Positions 46,508 through 58,773 of a DNA stretch of 64,000 nt are shown here, piece by piece (the first letter of the stretch is position 1; each line of letters begins with the position of its first letter). The translations under genes were made by a program, and so were the position numbers. Location of the stretch: contig NC_081410.1 of the NCBI RefSeq assembly GCF_030272615.1, positions 120,960,640-121,024,639 of the forward strand, given 5' to 3'. The notes under the pieces are model-generated. The model was not told the DNA's origin and made no database searches. It saw only the letters and a program-made list of their open reading frames with translations. The stretch is from Cryptomeria japonica (Eukaryota > Streptophyta > Pinopsida > Cupressales > Cupressaceae).

Positions 46508-48142
46508 TTGTCTTTATTTGTAGTAGTCATTGTTATCCATTATTTGTGGGTGTTGTCCAATTTCAAAGGACGTTAAAAATTTGCTCCTTATGTTTTTTTT
46601 CCTATGTTGTTCAGGTTTGATTGTATGCCATACATTTCCTTGTCTTTACATTTCCTAAATGAAGAGGCCTAGTCTCGTATGTTTTGGTTTTCTAATTTTA
46701 CATTATTAATAGCTTCATCAATGTCACCCCATGTAAAAGTAGTGTTGTATGTGAACTTTGAACAATTCATTTCGATTGTTCTTTCGTGATGTACATATGC
46801 ACTTTTTCATGAATTGAATTTGTCTTTCAATGTGTTCTCATGTGTCATAAATGGAACGTATAGTAGTAATTGCTCTCTGCAATGGTTTTCTACATCTATA
46901 TGTTTGTTGAAATTGATATAGTGTATAATATTTGGTTTTGTTTTAGGTTCAATATGTGTACCATTTTTGTTATATTCAAAGATAAATTGTGCAAGACAAA
47001 TGTTTACAATAGCTTCGGGTCGATTTAGATAATAGTCTATAATGGATTTGTAGATGATGTTTTATGATTCCTCTGGTTCCTTCTTTATTTGTTCCACAGA
47101 TTTAAGTATGAATGTCCAGTCATTGTCAGATCGTGTATCTATGAATATACATTTTCTTGAGCTATAATTTAGTGGTAGTGATAGAATAATGTGTGCAACT
47201 TGTTGTGAGGATATTTGTTATAGGTTTAGCAAAGTATTTCCAAGTTTACTTATCATCTTGATTGCATTGATATTATCTTGTTGGTGATCTTTACAGTTTT
47301 TTTGGAAAGCACATGTCATTGATTCGTCAACTTTTGCCATGTATGAACTGCAATACATTGTTGCATCATATGCATTGAGGACATATTGTGCATCTGTATT
47401 AGCCTTCCATAGTTGAGGTATTTTTTTGGAGAAACTATTGCTCCATATTTTTGATGGCTTTCTTTGTAAGAGTAGCGTGGGTCTGTGTGATGTTGATCGA
47501 AGAGCTAATATGTATTATTCCTCTGTTAGTTGCATTTCATTTAAGAACATGTGGAAGGTATATGAACTATCATAGTTTGCTTTCTGCAATTTTGAATTTA
47601 TATTTGTTGCAATCATAGTTAGGGTTTCATTTTTTCTGGTAGTGGTTGCCTTATTGTAGTATTTTGTATTGGTGAAATGGGTCCAAAATTGTATCTACAA
47701 ACTCATCTTCTAGATCTCTTACTTTGCTTTCTGTGGTGATGTTAGTGTAGTATAGCTAAATCAGGAGTCAAATGTTATGTGCTACAAGTGATATACTTGT
47801 CAACAAACTCTATTATATTTGCATAGTTGTCCTTACCATAGTTGGTGCATTCTTAATCCATAAGAGGAAATGGTCATGTTCATTTCCTTGATTTTGAAAT
47901 TCAATTACAGAAAAGTAATCTATGACATTTCCAAAGAAGGTGGAATTTGTAAATATCAATTTTTTTAATGCATTTATCCTATGCCTATAGTATCGCGCAT
48001 AAGTGACTGGATCATTTTTTATCAATTTCCTTTGTTTGATAAGATTCATGTTCTTGTAGTCTTGATTGGTGTAAAGTTTGTAATTGTTGCAATGTATTTG
48101 TGAGGGGACCCCAAATTTTTTTTGCACTAGTGAAAGTAACAA
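46508..48142 (-). pseudogene. Helitron Rep (HUH) nuclease domain and linker
   Basis: 'IKNDPVTYARYYRHRINALK' and 'DYFSVIEFQNQGNEHDHFLL' match the Helitron-like N-terminal domain; the HUH metal-binding pair is HDH at 47,870-47,878. The two-tyrosine motif is 'YCSSYMAK' at 47,332-47,355, within 'LWKANTDAQYVLNAYDATM' context. Both catalytic Tyr and the Lys are kept. Then 'QQVAHIILSLPLNYSS' and, in the linker to helicase, 'YYLNRPEAIVNICLAQFIFE' and 'CREQLLLYVPFMTHEN'. Rep cuts and joins single strands in rolling-circle transposition. Stops and frame changes between 47,390 and 47,810 break it. Confidence 0.88.
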
Positions 48143-49237
48143 AAAAAATTGGAGGTCAAAGTTGTCGTATCATTGCAAAAACATTATTTTTAAGTTGTTG
48201 TGTGTATTCTGGTGATATTCTTATTCTTTTGAAATCAGCATAACCTATATCTGATTTCAACATTTTTTCTAGGTTTGGCTTGTCCTTCACATCCTTTGCA
48301 CATAGCTTTATTCTTTTTAGCTACCCTTTTCGAATTAGTATCCACATTGTAGACAAAACTTGTCATATAAGTACTTTGATGGTTTTGAATAAGTTTGTTG
48401 TGTGGTATGCAAGTTGTCTATGTGAATTTGACAGTTCCCACTATGCAATCTTTTGGTATCTAAATCTTTTAACAATGTTTTCAACACGTGGATTACCAAA
48501 GAATAATGTGGAAAAATTCATTTCCTCAGCATATGTTTCCTTGAAGATTCCAATTGGATAGAAGTCTTGTGCAAGTGCAATTTCAATGATTTTATCGTCC
48601 ATTTTTCGTATAGATATAGACTCAATGGATCCATGTATCAATGTTTCAGATGGCTGTTTGTGTTCTTTGTCACTATCTGACTCATTCTCAGTTGTACTAA
48701 GTTCACTGTTGTTTTCATCTTCATTGTTAGTCTCCAAACATGGTCTCCAATCCTCGTTAATTTGGACCATTTTCCATTTATATAGTTTTGTTTCAACCAA
48801 TTGGGTTAGAGCTTGCATCACAATGCTTGTGCGTACTATTCCCTTTTGGAAGGCATTTTTATAGTGTAAGCATCTTTTGAGATATACAGCTATTGTTGTT
48901 GTACTATTGATTAGTTGTGGTAGTGCTTTTTGTATAATGTTCATGTTGATAGGAACATTAATAATAGAGCCTATGTCCTATTTGAGATCTTTTATAGCCT
49001 AGCTCCCAAATTTGTGCTAATGCAATTCTTAGTTAAACAAGTAGTTCTTCTAGTAGCGAGATATTTGGTATGTATTGTAATGGTTTGTTAGTTCATATAT
49101 TACTCGGTGTGGCATGCTTAGGCAACTTGGATAGCTTTAAAGTTGTTGGCATATTGAACATATGGAATCTGTTAATATAGTATAATAACATTTTACTAAC
49201 TCATAATATATTCCTCTTAGTTTTCCTATGATGGTTC
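48143..49237 (-). pseudogene. Helitron DUF6570-like region upstream of Rep
   Basis: 'CSICQQL' (Cys pair) then 'YLEELLV..LRIALAQIWEL' and 'GSIINVPINMNIIQKALPQL' follow the pattern of the DUF6570 domain that precedes Rep in many Helitron proteins. Next is an acidic Asp/Glu/Ser tract (~48,650-48,730) and 'AEEMNFSTLFFGNPR' (~48,480-48,525), the conserved step before Rep. The segment 48,143-48,440 has no clean frame but lies where the Rep domain starts. The region is cut at 49,237 by NA-2 and resumes at 60,882. Confidence 0.75.
49233..49237. repeat. NA-2 target-site duplication, left (GGTTC)
   Basis: Identical to 60,877-60,881. Confidence 0.92.
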
Positions 49238-50153
49238 TATTGGGATCCAAGAACACTGAGAGGGGGGGTGAATCGGTGTTCTACCGGTATGAATAGTTTT
49301 TATCCTTTTATACCATACACATATAAACCGATAAACAAATAAACATATAACAAGAAGAAAATAAACTATCCACATAAATGAACACCATAACACAGAGTTT
49401 ATATGTGGAAAACCTCAAAGAGGAAAAACCACGGTGGGATTTGTGACCCACAATATTAGTTCACTAGCCATATGAAAAGATATTACATATAATAGGGGCC
49501 TGCACATGCAGGAAGGCACACTTCCTAGAGTATACTGCTCATCACTAAAGAGCCTCACTGACTACAAGCTTTCTGCTAAAGTAAATTATTAAAAATAAAC
49601 TCAAGAATGCATCTGCTATGCCAAATAGAGTTTTGGTTCTAGCTTTGCTCTGTATTGGTTCATAAACCTGAAACTACTATCGGTATCTCCTCTCCTCCAA
49701 GAATGTTTTCCAAGCTATCTACGGATCATTGCATGATATAACATTCACATACAAAATGATCTTCATACATATATTTCACATTATATAGTTCTTCTATATT
49801 CTCCTATATTCACGCATTTCATCTCTATCATATCTCACAAAAATAACCTAGCAGACTGACCTATATACCCATTACAAATAATATGCCTTATGTCAGCTTA
49901 CAATACATTTACAAAAGATATTCAATATCGGCCTTGACAATAATTACAAAATGATTCATTAAGTAAATCCTTCTTGATGTCGACTTCCAATGAAGTATTG
50001 ATGTCGGTGCCGGTGTCGATGCCGGTGTAGCCCTGAATACTCCAAAGCCGGTATCTGTCGGTATATGCTTTCTAGTGCCAGTATATGAATTTAATTTGAT
50101 CTTGTTGCCATCAATGACAAAAAAATGAATCCAATGAGTTTCAATTGCCAACA
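49238..50153 (-). repeat. NA-2 3' LTR
   Basis: 916 bp. On minus it starts TGTTGGCAATTG after the PPT. Partner 59,988-60,876. Confidence 0.92.
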
Positions 50154-50167
50154 ATACCCCCCTTTGG
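50154..50167 (-). other. NA-2 polypurine tract
   Basis: Minus strand CCAAAGGGGGGTAT against the 3' LTR. Confidence 0.85.
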
Positions 50168-50380
50168 CATTGATAGCAACACTCATGTGAAAAATGGATT
50201 CCTTGCCGGTATGCTCCCCTGAGCAATACATTCCATCTGATATCCTTCCCATGTTTTTTTACCTGTTATTCTCTTATATTTTTCACATATATGAATACTC
50301 CCCCTTTGACATTAATGCCAAAGACCGGTGAAAGAATTGAAAGAATTCCATAACAAAAGAATAAATGAATACTGTTAGTT
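50168..50380 (-). other. NA-2 3' untranslated region
   Basis: Purine-rich words on minus ('caaagggggagtattcatat' near 50,300) precede the PPT, as in NA-1. Confidence 0.7.
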
Positions 50381-51923
50381 TCACTGGAGCTTAATCATCT
50401 CCAAGATTTCTAGGTATTCCTTTTGCAATAACTTAAGATATGTATCCCAGCCAGTTCTGAAAGTATCAGAAATGGATGCTAGTCCACTTAGTAAGTGGGC
50501 ATTTGTTTCCTTCTCTTGGACATCTATCAATGTGGGTTTAGCTATCATGTCCATGCACTCTCTCTTATGAACACATAATGAATCTAATCTAGGACTTACC
50601 AATCCTCTTAGACTTCTTGCTCTTTGCATGATTTTATCTCTCTCCTTCTCAAAAGCAAAAATTTGGTTCTCCAAGGACAAAATTTGTCCATCAACAGTTG
50701 TGGTCAATGCAGTCAATCCGTCAAAAGAATTAGCAATTTTAGCTATCTTATCATATAACTCCTTTAATCTGCTATCTACATTAGCCGTAAGAATTTCTAT
50801 ATTACAACACACTCTATAGATATTTGTACATTGTTTTAAATAAACCTCAATAGGAATAAGTTTGTCCTCAATTTTCTTCTTCTATGTTTCTATAATATGA
50901 TCAAAAGCTATTCTTTTAGCTGCTGTGAATTTATCCAAAGCCTGTCGGTCTGCAATCTGCCTCAGAGATTGAAAATTGTTGGAGATATGCTCTATTAGAG
51001 CCTTGAGCTTGCTAGAAGGGCTTGCTCCATCTTCGATCTGACATGAAGGTATTAATTTGTGCAACATTGTGATCAATTGATCAATTATTCCTTTATTTGT
51101 AGCACCTTCCTTCAGTAATTTCTAAGTAGCCATTATCGTCAATTCAGTTGGACTCAGCTCAGAGACTGATTTCTTCTTAACCTGAGAAGTGTTAATTGTC
51201 AATACCTTTGCTGGGGAATCAGTTTTAACTGTCGGTATGGACTCAGTTGTTTTTACCTTGTCCATCTCAACCTCTTTTGCATCAGTGGCTTCGCCACTTG
51301 GTGCAGTGTTAGTTACTGTCGGTTGTGTCAAAATTGGAGTTGAACTGCCAAAAATACCTTTCCCTTTTGATTTGTCAGGAATGGTGGAAGTTGTTGCCCT
51401 TGCAAATTCTTCTTGAGATGTGAGAAAGTCTGGGTTTTTCTAAAAGAATTTGGTCCATCCCTTACTAGTCTCATTTATCACCCTATTCACTCTCCCCATC
51501 ATAAGGCTTATCTAGCCAAATAAATTGGTTGTGAACCCTACTCAGAACGTATCTGATAACCTCATCTTTGAATTTTGGTATGTACAAAATACCGATTAAC
51601 CCTAGATCCTCAATTGCTTTGTATTCTGATTTGATGGTTTTGGAGTCTCCCAGTATCACAGATTGATATAGCTTTTGATGTCCTCTATGCCCAAATCCTC
51701 TAGGGTGCAGTGAATGTATGCCCTCACATCTTCAACATACATTACACCGTCAGGAACCCTAGAAAATGCTCCCACAGAGTCTTCCTTTTTAGCAATTTTG
51801 GAAACCTCCTTAAATATTGGCCTTAACCTATCCTTGACTTCGACAATGGTGGGATTTGAAATGAAAGTAGGAGCTGAAGATCTAGATGCTATTTTGAAAA
51901 ATACCTGAGAGTGAGTGTCGGTG
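50381..51923 (-). pseudogene. NA-2 accessory ORF (same unrecognised family as in NA-1)
   Basis: Begins near the LARD-E boundary. 'GVMYVEDVRAYIHCTLEDLG' (~51,700-51,760), 'SEYKAIEDLGLIGILYIPKF' and 'EVIRYVLSRVHNQFIWLDK' (~51,500-51,560) line up in order with the NA-1 ORF. Frameshifts at ~51,670 and stops at ~51,490, 51,122 and 50,882 break it. A Thr/Val/Lys-rich linker (51,122-51,331) and a long coiled-coil region (51,076-50,381, ending 'YLKLLQKEYLEILEMIKLQ') follow. The N-terminal start was probably close to, or removed by, the LARD-E insertion. Function unknown. Confidence 0.65.
51919..51923. repeat. LARD-E target-site duplication, left (CGGTG)
   Basis: Differs from the right copy CAGTG (58,436-58,440) at one position, consistent with G-to-A decay. 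Confidence 0.7.
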
Positions 51924-52758
51924 TGTTATGGGACTTTTTCCCATACAAGAATTTATAATAAAAGAATATATAAATCAAAGTAATTAAGAAATATTATTAT
52001 AATGAAAGGGTGTGACTTTTTTAACCACCCTTGGGGCATTATTAAAACTCGTAAATTAATAGAGAATGGGAGAGGCATGGAAATTTAAAAAACCCAGAGA
52101 AAGAGTACATGAAGAAGGAATAAATAAGGAGAGCACAAGGAAGGGGATAGTTAAGGTTTGTGGTTGGGCATTGGGCATTGGAGAAGGGGCATACAGTGTG
52201 TGTCCAACTCGGGGTACAACGTACATCCAGGAGTGTCCTGGCCAAAGTTGTGTTTATTTCATGTCGTGAAGGCATGTGGGGTTATGTGTAGGAACCGTGT
52301 CCTCCTGGAGTGCTTCCTTGCCTAGAAACCCTAGGCCTACAACTAATCCTCTGCATGTGGAAAGAAGCCTCTCTGTGATTTACAGATATGTATAATTGAT
52401 TTTATTTAGTCATTGCCCTAATATTTAACTATTATAAATTATTATCTCAAAGCTTTATTATTGATTATTGACATTAATTCATGTTTATAATGAAAGGTCA
52501 TCTTTAATATAATTTATAATTGTAGTATAAACGTTTTGAATATTCATTCAATATAAAAATATAAATTTATGAGAAATTAGTTTATTGTTACCTTGAATAA
52601 TTACTATTGGAACTTTATTTAAATATTGTGCAAACTCTTCATAATAAAAGAAAATTAAACACCTTACTATTAAATTATTTATTGTAGGTAAAAGGTTAAT
52701 TACATTAGATTTAGCTTAATATTTTATTTATTTAATCTACTGCCAAAGTACCATCACA
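51924..52758 (+). repeat. LARD-E 5' LTR
   Basis: 835 bp, TG...CA. TATA-like TATATAAA at 51,967-51,974, close to the LTR start. Confidence 0.92.
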
Positions 52759-52760
52759 TT

Positions 52761-52772
52761 TGGTATCAGAGC
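52761..52772 (+). promoter_or_regulatory. LARD-E primer binding site, initiator Met-tRNA
   Basis: TGGTATCAGAGC two bases after the LTR. Confidence 0.95.
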
Positions 52773-55700
52773 CAAATCGATCTAGAAGCCTGCATAAGAT
52801 CATCCAATTTTATTTGAACACATTAGAAAATAAATCATGAAGACAATAAAATAGTAATTACTCTTTACTTTAGGTTTTTAAACTCCCTATAAATTATTTA
52901 CTAAAGTATTTACCCCCCTCATAAATTAATTAAATAGTTATGGAGAGCCAAAACAAAGGAAATAAACAAATGCTAAAGTTCAGTTATAAGCCAAACATTT
53001 CAAACAAATTATACATTGAAACTTCACATTAAGTAAATTCATCCTATCTTCTTGAAACCTTTTAAAATTGCGATGTGGTGAAAGATAAAAAATTTCTTAT
53101 GATGCAAAATATTACATAAGGTAGTTTTGCCTGTTAAATCATTTTTGGCGAAATAAAATGCAACTAAAAACCCTTCAGTTTTCTTAGCACTCCCATTAAT
53201 TACTCTTAAAGTATAACAAATTTTATTGTGGATAACAAAATCTATTTCAAAATCCATTGAAACTATAAAAATCCTTCCTAAACTGCAGGATTAATATATT
53301 TTAAAAATCTTTTACCTACAACTATCCCATAAAATAAATCTGGAAAATAAATCACATAATAATTTTTTTACTTACATTAATGGACTCCAAATTAAGACTG
53401 TTCATAAAATTTAAAATTAAACTTAGTAATCGGGTGCCTAGAAAAAAATTCTTAAGAAAATTTTAATGAACAATATAAAATGAGAATATGTTGAAAATAA
53501 ATCTCAACTCCAACCAATATCTTCATTTAACAAGCTAAAAACAACTTTCAAACAGCTGAAAGGTTTCTTACCTAAGAAAATTTAATGAGGGAATATGTTC
53601 AACTCCAACCAATATCTTCATTTAACAAGCTGAAAACAACTTTCAAACAGCTGAAAGGTTTCTTACCTAAGAAAAATTTAATGAGGGAATATGTTCAACT
53701 CCAACCAATATTTTCATTTAACAAGCTGGAAACAACTTTCAAACAGCTGAAAGGTTTCTTACCTCATGTCTGAAAATGATATTTTATTCCATCTCATATA
53801 TAAAAACTAAAAATAAAAAAATAATGAGTAGCTCCAAAACCTCGTATTCTCTCAAGATTATTAACAATGGTCATTATTCTTGTAAATTACAAAGTGCGAT
53901 AGTCGAATGTTAAATGATGTCAAGTTTGTGATCTGTGTGAGATGTACTCATTTCTTGAATACAAGTGTTTAGATTTTTGTGCGGCAATGGCCCTGAAATA
54001 CAAGTGAAGAGAGTAAACTCTAAATATATCTAAGCTGGAAATTATAAGGTAATCTAAAAAGTATATTTGGATGTATGTGGGGGTGAATGATAACACGATG
54101 AAGCGGCAGGCTTAATGGTAGTAGTAAGACTAGGCAGACTTCCATGAACTTGTAGTGTTTGAATCTTGCATAGATACATTTGTATTCATACCATCTGCTA
54201 CCATTGATTACTCTGATTGAACCTTTAGTGAAACATAAAGAATGGTTGCAGCCAGTTTGTTTGTATATTTAGAATATCTCAATATCTAATATTTTGAAGA
54301 CTTTAGAGCCCAATATTTATATCATTGCAGACCTAAATGGTGAGAACTTATCATTAGATCCATCAAAGGAAATGAGAATTCTTATTTATTCCCCGAACAA
54401 ATGAACTAAAGATAATTTACACAAATCATGAAAATTTAGCCTTCTAACTTAATATTTCCAAGCACATTTCCTTCTAAAAGTAGAGGTTTCAATTGACTCT
54501 TGCCAAGGGTACATAGAATATGGCTTAATTGCATTTTTTTGAAGTTTCTAAGTTGTCCAGAAATTTAAAGATCTAAAAAATTCCCTTAAATATCTTTCCC
54601 TTGGATCAGTGATGTAACCAAGTAGCTATCTCCACTTTGACATACAAGCATGAACTGTTAGGTTAGACAAGATGGCTAATGATAGCCTTGATCGCTGCCA
54701 AACAAGTATCAGTAAACTATTAAATCGGTAGTCAAATAAAATTTTCTTAAGTTTTTGTTTTGGTGTGAAAGAGACCACCCTCGAATTCTCTTTGGCATGT
54801 TGTGATTAAATACAAATTTAGATGAAGCTTCTGATAATAAAATAATCCAGCGCATACAACTTCATGAAAATATTTCTTTTAATATATTTGAATTACTTAG
54901 GATTGGTAATGTATATGATATAATGGTTCCTTATTCTTACGACAAATAAGAATGCATGTTGATAGTTGTATCATAGTCCCAATCATCTATCCTCCATTTT
55001 TGCCACTATTTCTCAATGAAATGGACACCAATTTGGCTAGTTATGGACTCAAACTTCTCACTCTATTCATGTAAGAAACAACATTTTATTTAGGTTGTAG
55101 CTTAGTTCCTATCATTTTTGCACGTTTAATTTCACATTGTGACTTTGTCATATTCTGGAGATCTCCCTCAAAGTCATATTTTCAAAAATCTATGCATGTA
55201 AGAATCCTATTGAGTCCTATTTATTGTCACAAGTCATTTATTTAATAAAACAAATTATTTCATAATAATAGAAACATTTCAAAGCATTATGTGTGTTTAT
55301 TTCCCAAAGTGCATAAACATACAAGTAAAGGCAATAATAGTTTACATGAATATGATTATAGGATAGTTCATCTTCAAATGAATCTTCCTCAATTTACATA
55401 AGAAACATTTGATTTATTAGTCATTTTTTAAGATATTTAATTAGACTTTACATATTCAATTTCTAAGCTAATCATGACCTTGTACCATATATGCGAGGTT
55501 ACTGTGAATCTCTACCTACACTTAGTGGATGTTTAATGTTTTAATCAATCGTTTCTTGAAGTTGGGAATTTAAATAATTTGAACATGATTAAACAATAAA
55601 TTTATTATCCAACATAGTATTAAAGTCTATAAATTTTATAATGTTGATATCATGGGTCATATTTAACCCAAAAGATATAAAATAGTTATGAAATCCAACT

Positions 55701-57538
55701 TTAGCAATTTTCCTCTCCTTTACAAGATCTTTTCATAAAATATATCATAGTCTCACTTAGGAATTAATTATATAAATGAAGTATTGGGTGGTCAACTGAA
55801 ACCCTTTGTTTTGATAGGTTTATGGTGGTCTACCTCTCCTGTTCATCATGTAAATAAATGTATGACATTGTTATCAAAGGAATGTGAGAAATTCCTACTT
55901 AATAATCAATGACAAGAAAGTATTCATACGAATAGAATCCAAATACATGCACCTACAATATAGATATTAAGTAGCATCTTAAATATAGGTTGTCTCGTTT
56001 AGTCATTTACATCTCCTTCCAAATTTAGACACCAATACCTAAAATTCATAATAAGTCTCTTTAGCTATTATTCTTCTCTCAAAATAGGATGTAATATTGA
56101 TTATGGGTAAAAGTTACACATATAGACATATTGTCTTAATTATTTGTCAATGCCATTTAAAATGATAAATGTGACATATCGTTTATATAATAATAGTAAC
56201 TACAATATTCTTAGGAAGTTGAAGTAGCATAGTAATATGCTCATTAGAGATATGTATGGACTTGATGTTCTGTCTTGAATAAGATTCAAAAGACTAACAT
56301 ATTTCCTTGTGACTTCCTCCATAGCTTGAGTTAATGTTTGCAAAATTTAATATTGTCACCATTAACTTAATGACCCTCCATAAGATTATAATTGATTGAA
56401 GCAATTAGAATCTAAAAGTTGAGTTGTTTTCAAATGGTTAAGTTTTTGGCTTCTCATTGTTAAAAAATAAAAATAAATGACAACTTTAGGGATATTAAGT
56501 TTAAGGCTCATCTATATTTGTCTAGTACTTTCTTATACATGACAGATGTCTTAGAATATTGAGTTAGTAAGTTGGCCTTTCTAATGATTAATTTTGTGTA
56601 TATGTGACAATTTTTATTTATTACCCAAATGAGTTAAAATATTTTAAGAGGAAACATGTGGACATGTTACCTTACAGGGGGAGAGATGACCTTTAAATTT
56701 ATTTGTTTTATTTTAATGTTAAGATCAGTATAGTGAATTACGGTTCAAAATTCAAATACCATAGTTACTTAAACAAAAGAAAGGATAGAACTATAAAATT
56801 TATTGTGGGTGTTTATAATGTATTATGGCTTTTCTTTTAAAATGCTAGTAATATATTTAGTATTATCTTTACCTATTGTACCATGTTATTGAACTTGATC
56901 AACCCAATAATATTGTGCATGTCCTTTATTTGATAAGATAGTGATACTTGAAAAGTTTACATTTATACTTGATTTATAGTAAAAGAGGATACTCATGTAG
57001 TCTAGAATGCATGATTATCAACTTTGACTACATTTTGAATATATAGATTATATGTTATTCAATGACGAGTGACTATGTAGTATGAGATGTGCATGCCACT
57101 CACTAGTTAAATGTTATGTTAAGACATAAAAAGTTTATAATTTTTAAGTTACATACAAATTTATTAAAATGTATATGTTAAAGAGAATGAGTCATATGAG
57201 AGAAAAATGATGAAGTTGAAATATATTCAACCTTAAACATATAAAATGAAAGTAATTTATTAATTATAAAGTTTTTGATAGAAGAGATATATGTGTTCTT
57301 GTCATAATTTGATTGGCAAAGTGACTCACTTGGAGTTACTTGTTAATTTAAGCTAGAATAGAAGGATATCTATGAATGAAGGAAAAAATAAATTATAGAT
57401 AAAGTAAAAATAAAAATATAAAAATATTATGAAGAACAAATATGTTCAATATCTATTTCTTCAAGTATTAATTATGTACTTTTTTTTGAGTTGTGATGCA
57501 GATGCATCTCTTGCTATTGAGGACAATAGCTAAATTAC
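52773..57538 (+). other. LARD-E interior, non-coding
   Basis: AT-rich, with no protein likeness on either strand. Only the 96-bp tandem array at 53,483-53,770 stands out. Confidence 0.75.
53483..53770 (+). repeat. 96-bp tandem repeat, three copies
   Basis: 'gaatatgttcaactccaacc' starts at 53,591 and 53,687 (96 bp apart). A first copy from 53,483 has a 12-bp insertion. Units are nearly identical, so the expansion is fairly recent. Confidence 0.9.
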
Positions 57539-57549
57539 AAGGGGAGAAG
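57539..57549 (+). other. LARD-E polypurine tract
   Basis: AAGGGGAGAAG directly before the 3' LTR. Confidence 0.85.
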
Positions 57550-58435
57550 TGTTATGGGACTTTTTCCTATGAAAGAATTTATAATAAAAGAATATATAAA
57601 TCAAAGTAATTAAGAAATATTATTATAATGAAAGGGTGTGACTTTTTTAACCACCCTTGGGGCATTATTAAAACTCATAAATTAATAGAGAATGGGAGAG
57701 GCATGGAAATTTTTAAAAAAATAGAGAAAGAGTACATGAAGAAGGAATAATTAAGGAGAGCACAAGGAAGGGGATGGTTAAGGTCTATGGTTGGGCATTG
57801 GGCATTGGAGAAGGGGCATACAGTGTGTGTCCAACTCAAGGTACAATGTCCATCCAGGAGTGTCCTGGCCAAGGTTGTGTTTATTTCATGTCATGAAGGC
57901 ATCTGTGCAGGAACCGTGTCCTCCTGTGTTTATTTCATGTTGTGAAGGCATGTGGGGTTCTACGTAGGAACAATGTCCTCCTAGAGTGCTTCCTTGCCTG
58001 GAAACCCTAGGCCTATAACTAATCCCCTGCGTGTGGAAAGCAGCCTCTCCGTGATTTACAGATATGTATAAATTGATTTTATTTAGTCATTGCCCTAATA
58101 TTTCACTATTACAAATTATAATCTCAAAGCTTTATTATTGATTATTGATGTTAATTCATGTTTATAATGAAAGCTCATCGTTAATATAATTTATAACTGT
58201 AGTATAAATGTTTTGAATGTTCATTCAATATAAAAATATAAATTTATGAGAAATTAGTTTATTGTTACCTTGAATAATTACTATTGGAACTTTATTTAAA
58301 TATTGTGCAAACTCTTCATAATAAAAGAAAATTAAACACCTTACCATTAAATTATTTATTATAGGTAAAAGGTTAATTACATTAGATTTCGCTTAATATT
58401 TTATTTATTTAATCTACTGCTAAAGTACCATCACA
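57550..58435 (+). repeat. LARD-E 3' LTR
   Basis: 886 bp; longer than the 5' LTR because of a ~49-bp internal tandem duplication at ~57,878-57,955. Confidence 0.92.
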
Positions 58436-58440
58436 CAGTG
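58436..58440. repeat. LARD-E target-site duplication, right (CAGTG)
   Basis: One mismatch to CGGTG on the left. Confidence 0.7.
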
Positions 58441-58773
58441 GAAGATTGAGTGCTTTAGATAACTGCTCAAAATCCTTTCACAATGCTTTTGCTCGCTCTT
58501 AACTCGCCTTTTCTTCACTTTGAATGCTTGAATGCTTGGTGAGTGAAAATGATTTCACTTATCCCCTTTTATTAGCAAGTAAAACCCTAATCTTTCTCTG
58601 TAATAAATGCTTCGCCAACAACCCTACGAATGTTGGTTTCACAGTCATGCGTTGGGTGAACCTTCATTGATGATGAACATGACTCTCTATATCTCTTCCA
58701 GGTATCCTTAGATCTCTTCCGAGGTAATATGCAAATTTTAGCAATGACTTTGCCAACCCCTAAGACTTATGCC
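58441..58773 (-). other. NA-2 spacer between gag-like region and accessory ORF
   Basis: Non-coding, 0.33 kb, placed like 751-1385 of NA-1. It runs up to the LARD-E insertion point. Confidence 0.6.

Larger units (their letters stand above)
51924..58435 (+). mobile_element. LARD-E: LTR retrotransposon without coding capacity
   Basis: LTRs 51,924-52,758 and 57,550-58,435, both TGTTATGGGA...CATCACA. PBS TGGTATCAGAGC at 52,761-52,772; PPT AAGGGGAGAAG at 57,539-57,549. The flanking five bases are CGGTG (51,919-51,923) and CAGTG (58,436-58,440), one change apart. The 4.8 kb interior has no ORF above ~75 codons. Its signals for reverse transcription are complete, so it fits the large retrotransposon derivative (LARD) class and depends on enzymes in trans. 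Confidence 0.9.
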
